Shown: in pieces, positions 1 to 11,499 of the stretch
Layout: each line of letters opens with the position of its first letter
How positions within the stretch are numbered: the first letter of the stretch is position 1
Notes under the pieces: model-generated
The model's database searches: none
What the model was told of the DNA's origin: nothing
The model's input: only the letters and a program-made list of their open reading frames with translations
Position numbers and translations under genes: made by a program
Source: Aporrectodea caliginosa
Lineage: Eukaryota > Annelida > Clitellata > Crassiclitellata > Lumbricidae
Reading direction: 5' to 3'
Assembly: GCA_020284085.1 (NCBI GenBank)
Contig: JACEVL010000460.1
Location: 681,501 to 745,500, forward strand
DNA: 64,000 bases

Positions 1-179
1 AGTGCTAAGCCAACGAGAATATGGTCAAGTTGTTTCCGAGAAGGATCGATTTGTGAAGAATGAGATACTCTTGTCCATTATCAGTCGAAAATCTGTTGAG
101 GATTTCAGGAAGTTTATAATGGCCTTGAACGATACTTCACAAGGACATATTACCAACAGACTAACAAAAACACCTGTTG
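1..179 (+). CDS. Gene A: CARD-2 exon, 3' part (window starts inside exon)
   Basis: Open from base 2, reading VLSQREYGQ and ending before a GT donor at 180 (GTACGT), phase 1. It is homologous to the CARD-2 exons at 30743 and 50198. The stretch LLSIISRKSVEDFRKFIMAL followed by a T.Q helix fits helices 4-6 of a death-fold CARD (compare the FLEALRxTxQ pattern of animal CARDs). CARDs mediate homotypic adaptor interactions in apoptosis and innate immunity. The start exon, CARD-1 and first half of CARD-2 of this gene lie upstream of the window. Splicing to the following six exons keeps one frame to the stop at 19339. The CARD call comes from pattern recognition and has not been checked with an HMM search. 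Confidence 0.8.
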
Positions 180-560
180 GTACGTGGTTAAGCTAATCTG
201 ATTTTCTAATTAAAAATTTCTCGCATTTTATATGAAATATATATCTGTCATGCTAACAATGACATTTCCCAAATCGATCTTATTACCATAATAAAACTGA
301 TAGATTTTAGCTTATGCTTCTTACTTCGTTCTTGCGTTTTTGATTCCCGCATACGACTTTCTATTATGCAAAATTACTGATGTGAGATAACTACCCTTTC
401 GCTCCAACACGCATCTTCATAATCTGTCTAAAAAATTATCTACGAGAACTAAGCTTACTTTGTAAAACCGTCTACTACCTTCGTTACCTCATGAGAAAGG
501 ATTCCAACGTTCGCAATCGCATAGAAGAATCAGCCTCTCATAGATTTACTCTATGAGGCT

Positions 561-2952
561 TAGGGTGGTCCTTAGCTCCATGTAACAGAAATTTTTGATG
601 AATTTTAAAGGAGGCACCCTTCCAACTTATTGATTTAGGTACAAAAATATGTATATTGAAAAGTTTGTAAAGATTTTATAAGTTTTAGAGGTTGCTACCG
701 GACCGAACATAATATCAAATTGTAAAAAATCCGCTGATAAAACATTGAATATTGTATAGTGTGTACTATTCTTATGCAAAAATTCAAAACATTCTGGTGG
801 ACAGTGGTATTTACTATTTGGGTCAATACACATAAGTGAACATGAAAATGTTGAGTTCCAATTAATATTTAATATATTAATGCATCAGTGTCTTTTTGTT
901 CCTGTCTGGATATCTTTGACGATATTCCTTAACAATCAACCGCAGAAACTGCTTCTGATCCTCGCTATGTTGTTGTAATACTTGCACACGAGTGCCACTC
1001 CACGCTCTGCTATGTCATTCATAACTCTTATTAAGCTGGCGGTGGGTTTTTACTAACTTGCAGTTCTTATCTTTTGGCCAAGCATCAACATCTTGTTGAA
1101 GGAAACTTGATGAAATGCCTGTAATGCTGAAGAATATTCTATTCTTTTCCCTAAAAAAATCTACCAGATGCTTCGAGCTGATCAATGTTATCTTTTGAGG
1201 ATGTTGATGTCAGTTTTGTCCAGAGCAGCAACCATTTGGTGCTTGGTATATCATTGGAGTCATAAATGTCATGAAAGTATGCATAAGCCAGCAATTCCTC
1301 CGACAGATGCCAGAGGTGACCCAGAAATTGTTTCATTGCAACCTCTGTAACTGCGCTATTTTTCTCTTTGTATCTGTCAGTGTCCTTCAAGAGTTCCAGG
1401 TCAATTCCAGAAACAGACGGTGCATACGGTGCTTGAAACAAGACTTTGACATACAGCATTACAGTGAACAATCAGATGTTAGCTATCCTCTTTTCTTCTC
1501 TTCTTGTCAACTTGAACTGTCTCTTGAACATCCAAATCTGTAAATACTCCAGGCCATTCACCTCGCTCTTTGTAGTCCAGCTGGTGCTCTGAATGGTATG
1601 CCCCTGGAAGGCACTCCGCCCAAGACGGTTATGGTCAGCTCCACCAGTTCGCGATAGTCGTCCGTGGTTGGTATTGTTGAAGTTGACTCTCAGCAAAGGC
1701 AATAATCTCTTGATTCACAGGAAATTGATGAAAAACTCATCGGCTGTTACTGTTTCCTAATTTGATCTGTCTATTAGTTCCCAGCTTTTCTATAATCTCT
1801 TGAAAATCATTACCGGCATGTCTGGACCTTTGGATGGATCACGAGAAAGTATGACCAATGCCTCCACATTATTTCTAGTATGAGATGCTGACATGCACAC
1901 CACAACATATTCTTGTCAAGTGTCTGCTCCAACAGGATGCAGCCAGCCACCATTTTTGGTCCAATGTTTACTTTCCTTTTATGTACAGCACTGTATCTCT
2001 CTTCTTGCCAAAGTCCTATCAACACAACACATCTTATCTGGGTCCCCTGCGTGGGCTGTGTTAATAGAAACAGTCTGCCGCCCCTTCAGTGCTGCTATTT
2101 GCAAGGTTTGGGCATGTGCAATGTCACACAAATCCTGTAAACCTGATTCTCATTCTTCTTCTTTATTCTTTAGCACTTCTGGTTGTTTTGCTTGTTCTCC
2201 TTAATTCCCTAATTTTTTAATAGTTTTTGAAGAAATCTTCAATTTTTCTTAGAAAGCGTTAAATGTCTTTGCGCAATCTTCGAGAACATGACTGGCTATA
2301 CGGAATTGTATTGTATTGTATCGATCAATTTATATGACAAGCATCTGCTACTAGGCCTATTTGATTGGTTGTTTTATACAATCGTAAAACACTGTCAGGA
2401 TTTCTTCTTTGCTTTGTAGCTTTGTATTACTGAATGTATTATTCCTGACCTAAGTCACACACGTGTCTTTGTATCTTGTATCTTACAGTGTATCCAATTA
2501 GCTAAAACCTAATTCTAGACTTTCCTGTCAGCTTAAAAGGTACTATTTCAGCATTGTTTTGCTAACTGATATAATATATTCGTTCGTAATGACATTTAAC
2601 ATAAGCTAGCGCAGAGAGCGCCTTTGAATAGATATCTCGAAGGGGCGCTATATAAATGTTCAATTACATTACATTACTATACTTGCAAAGATCAAGTTGA
2701 CTAGATACAAACCATGCAAGTCGTAACATTTTATGGCATAATAATTTACAAGCGTCAATCACAATGACTATTCGCTTGTATCAATTACAGCTCAATGTTA
2801 GCTGTCCATGGCAAACTTTCAGAGCCGGTAGCGACCTCTAGATATTATTATTTTGAGCTGAAAAAATTACAGAATTGTTTTCTCATTCATAGAAACCAAA
2901 CTAGAGGGTGCCCCATGAAAAAAGTCAAAGTTGATAACTAAGGACCACCCTA
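561..2952 (-). mobile_element. TIR transposon (hAT-like) with decayed transposase
   Basis: Terminal inverted repeats TAGGGTGGTCCTTAG / CTAAGGACCACCCTA are flanked by a perfect 8-bp target duplication ATGAGGCT (553-560 and 2953-2960). An 8-bp duplication is typical of the hAT superfamily. The minus strand from about 2100 to 870 carries a stop- and frameshift-ridden coding remnant, with peptides such as CILLEQTLDKNMLW and FLGHLWHLSEELLAYAYF. I recognise these as a multi-copy, transposon-associated invertebrate protein family, but I cannot name it with certainty. A LINE-like 3' tail (2590-2690) lies inside. Confidence 0.75.
870..2100 (-). pseudogene. Transposase-like pseudogene inside 561-2952 element
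   Basis: Reading the minus strand across frames gives an ordered series: a segment around LLEQTLDKNMLWCACQHLI (about 1960-1870), a K.PDMPVMIFKRL-type segment (about 1830-1790), a central NFNNTNHGR segment (about 1680), and a helical C-terminal part with HLWHLSEELLAYAYF (about 1280). Several stops and frameshifts separate them, so no protein is made. The order matches proteins repeated in many invertebrate genomes, whose N-terminal part appears in the element at 33383-35565. Confidence 0.5.
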
Positions 2953-3143
2953 ATGAGGCTATGTTATATTTAATACTTTTAGAAGATGATTGATGTAGAG
3001 CCACATCAATTTGCTCTCTGTGCTTTACTACACTGACGCAGAATTTTCTACTTGGAAGCCAGAAACGAGCTGTTTTAAAACCCTGCTTTAAGGAAATCAG
3101 AACTCAGAGCAAATTTATGGCTACCAAAGACCGATAATCCAAC

Positions 3144-3375
3144 ATGACCTTTTTATCTGCTACGGCCCACTCTATGTGCTTTGCTCGTGTTGGCCCATCA
3201 GCTTGGAACTCTCTTCCTCAGTCTCTTCGCCTTGAGTTACTAGCCCTCTCACCTTCCCAGTTCTGTAGACGCCTTAAGACTTTCCTGTTCTCTGACGCAG
3301 GCACTGACGCAGGTCGAGAGCGCTGCTGATTTTGAGCTGCGCTATATAAATGTTCGATTACAATTACAATTACAA
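3144..3375 (+). mobile_element. L2/CR1-type LINE 3' end
   Basis: The frame contains FARVGPSAWNSLPQSLRLEL and a FCRRLKTFLF-type motif, the usual C-terminus of L2/CR1-group ORF2. It is followed by an untranslated tail GCTATATAAATGTTCGATTA and an (ATTACA)n run. The same tail recurs at 42386-42450. This is a 5'-truncated copy with no RT domain. Confidence 0.75.
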
Positions 3376-4424
3376 TTGCAAATTACAATTATCAAAAGTT
3401 ATTGAGAAAATTCTTGGTTCGGCAATTGTTGCCATATTTCGACTCCAGTAATACCAGTCAAGTTTTTGCAAAGGATCTTTCTATCGAGGCGCTTCTGGTA
3501 GGGTCATTGTCAGTCACGTTTCTGTAATAGAATTTGTAAACTTATTCAGATAGTGGCACAAATTTTGTCTTAGGGAGCGCCGCGTTTCACATGGTTGATC
3601 TCCACATTTAACATCTGAATCAATTTTAAGTTAATGTAAAACTATTGATCAGCCACTTGCATAACTCTGATTGTGCCTGAGAAAACAAGCGCAGATGGCG
3701 GAGATTACTTGTGACGGTCTGGTTTGGAACATTGCATCATGGCGATTACTTATCTTTATTTTCGTCTTCTCCAGACTTCTTCATATGCATCCTTATTGAT
3801 TGCTGTCGTCAAAAACTTCAGTCATGGCTGTCATCCATTTACCCATTTGGAACCTAGACGAAGCAGCATATTGGCAAGCCCCAAATTTGATGTAGACAGG
3901 AGCCTAGATCAAATTTGTGGAGTGTACTGGGCAATGAAATTGGAGCCTAGATCAAGCATAAAGCATTCGTACATAAGTGGCCTGGAAGTCAGTCGGCTGA
4001 GTTTGAGATCCTTGTGTGCTTCTCGCTGAGGTGAAAATTTAGGTGAAACATAACGACTTGATTATGATCAAAGTCACTCAATGAACCACGTGCCCAGACA
4101 GCCACGTTTTGCAGGGCCCACGGGGTGCCGATTTTGATTGCCCACAGCGCATTATCATCGCCAGCCCAGAGGGTCGGAGGACGGGCAACGCCCGTCCATA
4201 CTTCACAGGCCAGCGCTTGTGGACCCGTGAGGGAACGCAAGGGGGGTCCCCTGCGGGGCCGGCATTTATCGTCTTACCTCATCAAGCCCTAAGCGGTGCG
4301 CAGGCTGCGCTCTAAGGGTTAGCTGGATGGCTCAGGGCGGGATCGGTGCGGGCAAGATGTCACTGCACCCAGCGTCGGCCTTTATAGTACCGCTAGTGGC
4401 AAATCATCGCCAGGTGCGGGACCT

Positions 4425-4640
4425 ACGATTTTACCTATAGTTTGCCCACACTGTGTCACTGTGGGACCTACGATTGTGCACACAGTTTGCCCACACTATA
4501 TCACAGTGGGTCCTACGATTGTGCACACAGTTTGCCCACACTATATCACAGTGGGTCCTACGATTGTGCACAGAGTTTGCCCACACTATATCACAGTGGG
4601 TCCTACGATTGTGCACACAGTTTGCCCACACTGTGGGCTC
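4425..4640. repeat. 45-bp minisatellite, about 4.5 copies
   Basis: The unit begins GTTTGCCCACACTATATCAC. Each unit contains the inverted pair CACT...AGTG, so every repeat can form a small hairpin. As 45 is a multiple of 3, several frames remain open through the array, which produces spurious ORFs. Confidence 0.9.
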
Positions 4641-4784
4641 TATGAATGTAGTTGTAATTAATGGATTGTCAGATGAATTTTTATATGTCTTTTATATGTA
4701 CAATCCCACCCAGACTATGCACTATTGAGATTGGATTGAACAGCTATCAATGTAGCTAATGCATGACATAGAAAAAACTTCCAG

Positions 4785-5355
4785 TTCTATGGCAATAATT
4801 ACGTTGAAGTTTACACGATTCAATATATTACAAAGAAAAACAAACAATGGAAAAGTTAAACCAGTTCTGAATTATAATGATTTCAGAGTTTCGTGGAAAT
4901 GATTATATTGCATCAAACTATCCATTAAATCACAAAAATTACAATAAGTGGAACAGTTAATATTAAACCAGTTCTGTATAAGAATATCGCTTCAACTTCA
5001 CTCTAACATATTATCACATTTCTATTGAAATAATTATATTGAAGTTAACACCATGCATCGTATCAGAGAGAATGACAAACAACAGAGGAACATTTCAGCT
5101 AGTTCTAAATTATAGTTATTTCAGTTTTATGGAAATCTATTGCAGATAAAACCAACTACCATAATAGATACATTTACAAACAGCAGAGCAGCTAATACTA
5201 AAACAGTTCAGAATAATAACAAGTTAATTATTTATTTAAATTAAACTTCACTCTAATTACCTTCACATATTATTTGCATATTTCTAAGAAAATAATTATA
5301 TTGAAGTAAAACATCGTTCATTGTATTGCAAAGAATAAAAAACAATAGTGGGACA
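4785..5355. repeat. Degenerate direct repeat, about 250 bp x 3, AT-rich
   Basis: Blocks containing AATAATTATATTGAAGT followed by a CAAAGAA(T/A)AA-like segment recur near 4790, 5030 and 5290, interspersed with AACCAGTTCT-like segments. No coding signal. Confidence 0.55.
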
Positions 5356-5368
5356 GTTAACCCATTAA

Positions 5369-6322
5369 CTATGAGTGTGTACTAAAAGTGACTGGGAACC
5401 AATGCAGATCATTGTTAAAGTGTTAAATATAACAATGTGGAACACATGACTTCAATTTGTAACGTGTCACCAACACGACATATCCGTTTTGAGATTTCTG
5501 CTTCTCTTGTACCCTCTAACCAACTAAACTATAATAAGCACACTGACCGTAAACTATCAGTGGGAATAACAAACGGCAAAGCAGAGGACTGGTCACCTGA
5601 TCTCATAAGCAGAGGCCAAGAAAATGAAATCACTACGACTTCATACCCATGGCTGCCTCAGGTTTAGCATACGGGACTGCTCTTCTTCTTCTACTTATAA
5701 TATATTAACATTGATATAGAAATAATATTAGCTTTTTCCTATCCTATGTCCTGTCCCATGGACATTTTAAAATTGGAGTTGAAAATTCTCTGACCCATGG
5801 CAGGTGACATAAAGCTAACCTTTGTCTGTTGCTATCCTTTGGCTGGTGTGATGGGCCAATAAGCAGTAATGCATAACTCTTATGTCCTGTTGCATACATA
5901 CATACATATAAATATGTACATACATACATACATACATACATACATACATACATGCATGCATACAGACCCACATACATCCCTACTGGTCCAGAGGCATGTC
6001 CAAATAGTAATTTAGTAGATATGCAGTTCATATTCAGTAAAATATTAGGGTATGAAGTGCTAGCGGCTTCATTTTCTTAAGAAGGCAGATGGCCAATCCT
6101 AGCGTTCAATGTCCAATATTCAGTGTATGGTCAATGTACTTAATATAGCTTCGTTGATACGAGATATGACAGAAGAAGCAGAACTCTTGAAACGGATATC
6201 TGCCCTGGTTATGACATGTTACAAATTGAAGCCATATGCTCCATATTGCTATATTTAACACTTTAACAATGAGCTGTATTGATTCCCAGTCACTTTTAGT
6301 ACACTCTTGCCGTTAAAGTGCT
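5369..6322. mobile_element. Fold-back element with about 150-bp inverted arms
   Basis: 5369-5520 is inverted at 6165-6322. Both arms share GTACTAAAAGTGACTGGGAA and continue similarly for about 150 bp. The outer ends contain TTAAC-like sequence, so a piggyBac-type MITE is possible, but no clean target duplication is visible. Between the arms lie a (CATA)n run (5893-5955) and a dispersed repeat shared with 14222-14380. Confidence 0.6.
5535..5695. repeat. Dispersed repeat, copy 1 (copy 2 at 14222-14380)
   Basis: Both copies contain CACTGACCGTAAACTATC, an AAGA(A)AATGA segment, CTTCATACCCATGGCT and a terminal run of CTTCTTCTT. This looks like the end of a retroelement with a (CTT/GAA)n tail. No coding capacity was recognised. 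Confidence 0.55.
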
Positions 6323-6799
6323 AAAACATGGCTTTACTATTCCACTTCAAACATATTAACATAAATATGCAATTAATATTAAAAATAATGAAACCCAAAA
6401 GAATGAAAACCAGTGCATTCTATTGCTATCATAGCAAAATAAAGTTAAAGTATTTAAACACTAAACATCTTAAATATCTAATAATTTCACCATACAACTA
6501 GTAGTAAGAAATATATGTCACACTTAGTGCCTACATACGACTGTCTATGCACAATTAAAATACATTAAAATTAAATTATACACGAATATATTAGCCAATA
6601 CTTTACCGTTATTCTACACTACATTAGGCTTCCTCAGAGAGAGCCTTTGGTTATAGGATTCCTCTGATTATTGGCTGCAGTAAACAATTACTTTAGCAAA
6701 CAAGTAATAAATATAGTTCCACACTGAAGCATAATCTAAATTTAATAAATACTAAGGCAAGAGATGACTCTACAGGTCTGCTGCAGTTTAAACTAATGA

Positions 6800-7315
6800 T
6801 GCCACTCAGTGTGGAATGGTAGGCTCGTTGCTGGTTGAATGATAAGGCTTTGATGCTTCATTGTTGATCCTCGTTCCTCTGTGGAATGATAAGGCCGTTA
6901 CTCCCCGTTCCTCTGTGGAATGATACGGCCGCCGCTCCTCGTTCCTCTGTAGAATGATAAGGTCATTGCTCCTCGTTCCTCTGTGGAATGATAAGGCCGT
7001 TACTCCCCGTTCCTCTGTGGAATGATACGGCCGCTGCTCCTCGTTCCTCTGTAGAATGATAAGGCCGTTGCTCCTCGTTCCTCTGTGGAATGAAAAGGCT
7101 GTTACTCCTCGTTCCTCTGTGGAATGATAAGGCTGTTACTCCCTGTTCCTCTGTATAATGATACGGCCGTTGCTCCTCGTTCCTGTGTGGAAGGATAAGG
7201 CCGTTGCTCCTCGTTCCTGTGTGGAATGATAAGGCATGTGCTCCTTGTTCCTCTGTGGAATGATAAGACTCCTCGCTCCTCTGTGGAATGATAAGGCCGT
7301 TGCTCCTCTTCAGGC
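6800..7315. repeat. 34-bp minisatellite, about 13 copies
   Basis: The unit reads roughly GGAATGATAAGGCCGTTGCT followed by CCTCGTTCCTCTGT. Since 34 is not a multiple of 3, a minus-strand reading passes through all three frames of the unit in turn without a stop. This gives a 140-codon ORF that is an artefact of the array. Confidence 0.85.
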
Positions 7316-7579
7316 TCACCGCCGTAACAAAACACAACCATGACAGCATTATGTTGCTATATTGCGCATTTAGATACAGACACACAAATTCATATGATAG
7401 AATTAAGGCACTGTTAGTCGCATAATTATAAGGGCATATAATTAAACACCATTTATCAAGTACATTGACTGCCTAAGAGGCAGAGAACCACACACATTGA
7501 CTTGTGCAACAAAACACTATATAATACATCACCATAAGCGTAGCTACACTCCTCTTGCTTTTATATACTGGAACTTCTA

Positions 7580-7852
7580 TTGACCAATGACCACAATGCC
7601 CAGGATTTTGCCAATGGTCTGTGAAGTTGCCTGCTCTTGAATTTCAGTCTTGCTACATGCCTGTATATCACCTAAATGTGAATATCACAAAGACGATCAA
7701 ACCTGAAGCCCACCAACCAATGACCACAATGCCCAGGATTTTGCCAATGGTCTGTGAAGTTGCCTGCTCATTGAATTTCAGTCTTGCTACATGCCTGTAT
7801 ATCACCTAAATGTGAATATCACAAAGACGATCAGACCTGAAGCCCACCAACC
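7580..7852. repeat. Tandem duplication, about 137 bp x 2
   Basis: ACCAATGACCACAATGCCCA begins both copies, and near-perfect identity runs through AAGCCCACCAACCA. A recent local duplication in the intron. Confidence 0.85.
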
Positions 7853-8062
7853 ATGAATTTTTATGTTAACGTACAGGTCCATGAGTGAGGGTGATCTGTT
7901 CTCGCCACCTCATCTTGCCACCAGAAGTCCAGTCATTGTATATGCTTGCAAGGTAAAACAGACATTTCAATACCTGTGTAACCTGGAGTGGATTTAAATA
8001 CCCAATCTCAAGGTTGACAGCCTAGTATGCCAACGATTGACTATTCAAGCCAGAGGTCACTG

Positions 8063-8200
8063 TCGAAGGACCTTGAGCAAGTCCTTCACTTAACTGCTCA
8101 GAGCCAGCAATGTTCTGCTGTCTGGTCATGTCCGCACTTGTGAACTTTGAAAGGAGGGTAATATCAAATACAATTGTACTGTACCGTATTGTATTGACTA
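8063..8200 (+). repeat. SINE-like fragment
   Basis: Its 3' half (GGAGGGTAATATCAAA followed by a TTGTACTGTA-like tail) resembles that of the tRNA-derived SINE at 19625-19843, and both have a GAGCAAG..CTT..CTCA.. middle. No convincing tRNA promoter boxes remain here. Confidence 0.45.
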
Positions 8201-9884
8201 CTGTGCACCCATTTGAATATAACCTAAGACATTAACACATACAAAAGTTATCTAAATGTATGTGAGGTAACAAATTTGCTACTATTTTCATACTTTCAGT
8301 TAAACAGACCAAGATATCGATAGTTTAAAAGGTATGTCAAAACTGGCACATGCAGACATTCACTACTATTCAATAACATAACTCCCAGCACCATAAAACA
8401 GTCTTAGTCATACAGTTAAATAAATTATATTATCATTTTAATAATATTAATAACTTCTACAGCGCCTGTATATAATGCACAAGACAACAACCGATGGCAC
8501 ACAAAAACCATGTTGTCATCATATCAACATCCAGGTCGGTCTGTTGAGAGACAGCCTACGGTGGATAAACAATGTGAAAAAGTGAAGTTTTAGGCTGATA
8601 GCAAAATGGATTTGTGACTGAGCAGAACGAGCCAAACACGAGAAAGGATCTTGCTGAAAAGTGATAAGACTGTTGAATATGCACGATTCGATGGAAGTGG
8701 AACGAGAAGCAGAGGCAAGCCGAGACTACGCTAGATAGATAGGCCAAATACTGTTTAAATGAAGACATTTATTCGTACCCATCGCAGCCAAAATGGCTGG
8801 CGTCAGGAACTGAATATATATTATATATATATACATAATTATATACGCATGCTATAATGTGCATATACACTCACCTCTAAAGTCTTGTAACAAATGCCGA
8901 CTTCTACTAGAACGATCCAAAACGGATAAATTACAACAACTGACCGTTTTATAATTTAAATTTTCAATAAAACCCCAACACAGGTTTCCTTGTTTGAAAT
9001 TCCGCCATTTGTATTATTCAGCGATCTGATAGGCTGTAGAACGCTAGGGCAGCATTTAGGTCATCTCCGTCCATCGCCCTCTCCCACACTCCTCCCGTGA
9101 CCCTCTCCCCCATCCACCTCCTCAGCCTACAACGGTGGTGTCGCTTGTTTTCCGATTGAATCCACCGCTGCGCCTTAATTACCCCTCCAAACCTCCCACC
9201 ACGACTCTGACACGCGGCCCAATTTCGACAAGTCTGCGCAACACGAGGGCCAATGCTGGTCCTTCATCTCACTGTCGGCAAAGTCTGGCTCACCGTGTGC
9301 AAGACCAAGGCCCACAGAATTTTGCGACAGTCATTGAAATCATGGCAAAGTAGAGGAACGACCACACTAGGCCGACGCCTCCAGAAAGCCGGCGGGTGCC
9401 GCCAGTGGCCCGCAGTGGGAGCGATGGGGGAAGGCTGTCTGGGTGGTCGCATGCTGATGCTACTTTGCCCACTTTCGTTTTTCTTGCGATCGGATCAATG
9501 CAACGCCTTTTATGATAAATTTACTTTCTTCCGGACTTCTGCTACAATAATTCCTCAGCTCTCCTGTCCATCCACTGGTTAATCTTTCACGGTTTGCACA
9601 TAATTCGGTCAATATGCGACGCAGCTCAAATTGCTACCGATTGCTGATTCGATAACCACAATATCGTATTTCTTTTTAAATTACTGGTTTAAATGACTGA
9701 TGATGATCATGAACAAACCATGTAGCTTTGGGTTGTTGTCTCCACTTCTCGACAGATACTGAGTTCTCCTTCGCGAAGGGACCTCAATTTTCCGTTGCTG
9801 TCCGTCATCATATTCATTTCAAAGACTTTCTTGCTTTGCTCTCTGGAGCAATCAACCATTCGAAATGCAGTAATTATAACGTAG

Positions 9885-10108
9885 GTAAAAGTTTATTAAT
9901 CTTAAGGTAGGCCTACATGAGTTTTGAAGCTTAGGTTTTGCAAATAATCATTACATGCATTGTTGCATACATTCGTCTCAATGACTAAACTTTGCTAGGT
10001 AAAAGTTATAATCTTAAGGTAGGCCTACATGAGTTTTGAAGCTTAGGTTTTGCAAATAATCATTACATGCATTGTTGCATACATTCGTCTCAATGACTAA
10101 ACTTTGCT
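9885..10108. repeat. Tandem duplication, about 110 bp x 2
   Basis: TAGGCCTACATGAGTTTTGA through CAATGACTAAACTTTGCT is repeated almost identically, immediately before the acceptor of the linker exon. The polypyrimidine context of that acceptor therefore lies just 3' of the duplicated block. Confidence 0.9.
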
Positions 10109-10123
10109 GCGTTATATCGAAAG

Positions 10124-10362
10124 GTGATGCGTGTCAAAATGTGACAACCACAGTTAACAAGAAATTCCAAACTAGATATTCCGGTTCGCTTGGGAAAAGA
10201 ATCCCGCCGAAAACTCCACCTAAACCGAAGAAACAACCGTCAAAGCCGCCTTCCAAGAAACCATTCGCCATCATGCCTAGGCCTTTACTGGAACAAAGGT
10301 TACAACCATCTAAATTAAATCAAACAGAGAAGAGGCAAAATTACACAAAGCACGAAATAGTG
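10124..10362 (+). CDS. Gene A: proline/lysine-rich linker exon
   Basis: Acceptor TCGAAAG|GT (phase 1) and donor GTG|GTAAGG (phase 0); 239 nt. The peptide reads GDACQNVTTTVNKKFQ and then a basic proline-rich stretch (SLGKRIPPKTPPKPKKQP...) ending TKHEIV. Homologous exons are at 54161-54366 (closely similar) and 60251-60444 (diverged, acidic). It is probably an extended, disordered linker between the CARDs and the coiled coil. PxxP-type SH3 ligand motifs and a polybasic patch are visible, but their function is inference. Confidence 0.8.
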
Positions 10363-11210
10363 GTAAGGAAATTTTTCAATTAAATGTGTGGTAGTATTGG
10401 GCTTTGATATTGCATCAACCAACTTCGTATCAAACAAATACTGGATTAGGCTATCATAGAAATGTAGTGTATTATAGGGCATACAGGCGGCTGTAATCTA
10501 AACTATCTGTAAATAACATGCTTCCACGTCTCCAGGCAGGTTTCAGGCGATTCAACTGAATAACAGATTCATTAAAGCCTATAATGACCTCGCCCTTGAT
10601 GTTGATAATGGAACGTTTAAGTGCCTTAATACTCTATGAATTCTCTGCGGCTTTTGACAGTGACACGTGACTAAACTCGTTTAAATATGTGCGGCCTTAA
10701 ATCACACGCAATATCGTATCTATCTCAGAAGCTTTGAAATGGGAATATGTCAAGCTATTGTATCGCAGTTACCTGTCATCAGTTCGCTAGGTTTCCAGTC
10801 TTAAAAGGGATTTTCAGGCCACGCAAATAAAACTGGTTAGGGACCTACTGATAACTGATACCATAATCGAAGAAAATTGCTGCCCCATTAATTTCCGTAG
10901 TTGTTCTATTTTTTTCTTACATGGAAAAAAGTTTTCCGTTGTTAAATAGTTAATAGGTTTAGCTCTGTATAGGCCTACTACTTATGTTTTATTCATTTTC
11001 TGATTAATTTACATGCTTTTGTACTTTTCACCGTGATCTGGCCTTCGAACCAGTGTTGATTGCATTTGATCGAGTTTGAGACATTGGATGCATGCACGTC
11101 AAATTGCGGCACTATAACTGCTAAGGCTGTACACTATACAGTAGTCACACAATTCAGATTTACAGCTAATCTAAATATTTAAACGTCAATTGTGAAGTAA
11201 CTTGTTTCAG
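10363..11210 (+). other. Gene A intron with fossil LINE fragment
   Basis: About 10545-10690 contains an AAAGCCTATAATGAC segment and a decayed LLD.SAAFD-type reverse-transcriptase block. The same fragment occurs in the matching gene C intron (54540-54670), so it predates the gene duplication. Confidence 0.55.
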
Positions 11211-11358
11211 ACCAGGCAATCGGTAGAATATCTGGATGCAAAATTCAGAGGGCTCCCGAATGAATTGCAGACAGAAGTTTCAACCAAACTAGTTCAATTA
11301 CATCAAAGAAAATCGACAGACAGCATTTGGCAGATTTCCTTCACGAAACTACTGCAAG
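11211..11358 (+). CDS. Gene A: small conserved exon
   Basis: Acceptor TTGTTTCAG|ACC (phase 0), donor CAAG|GTGAGC (phase 1), 148 nt. The peptide TRQSVEYLDAKFRGLPNELQ continues to SIWQISFTKLLQ. Paralogous exons at 55450-55600 and 60965-61118 keep the F..LP.EL.T..S.K pattern and a W or C near the end, so the exon is under constraint. It looks helical. I do not recognise the domain. Confidence 0.78.
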
Positions 11359-11499
11359 GTGAGCTATATTCATAGGCGTCACCTTTACTCGATCAGACAT
11401 TGGCTTATCATATGCTATCGTCTCATCCAACTTTCCTTCTCCACAAATTTGTTGACAAGCGTATAGGCCTACCTTTTCTTATACGGCTCTGAAAAGAAA

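Larger units (their letters stand above)
180..10123 (+). other. Gene A intron after CARD-2 (9.9 kb, repeat-filled)
   Basis: Bounded by a GT donor at 180 and an AG acceptor at 10122-10123, both phase 1. It holds a TIR transposon (561-2952), a LINE 3' end (3144-3375), minisatellites, a fold-back element and local duplications, all listed separately. The GC-rich block 4090-4420 and the stretch 8880-9880 contain nothing I can identify. Short ORFs near 9135-9582 lack recognisable domains. Confidence 0.75.

Noticed and set aside
6800..7315. Possible CRISPR-like array
   Set aside because: Direct head-to-tail repeats with no unique spacers, in an intron of an animal gene.
9135..9582. ORFs in a GC-richer block
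   Set aside because: No recognisable domain, no fitting splice phase with the CARD gene, overlapping frames on both strands.
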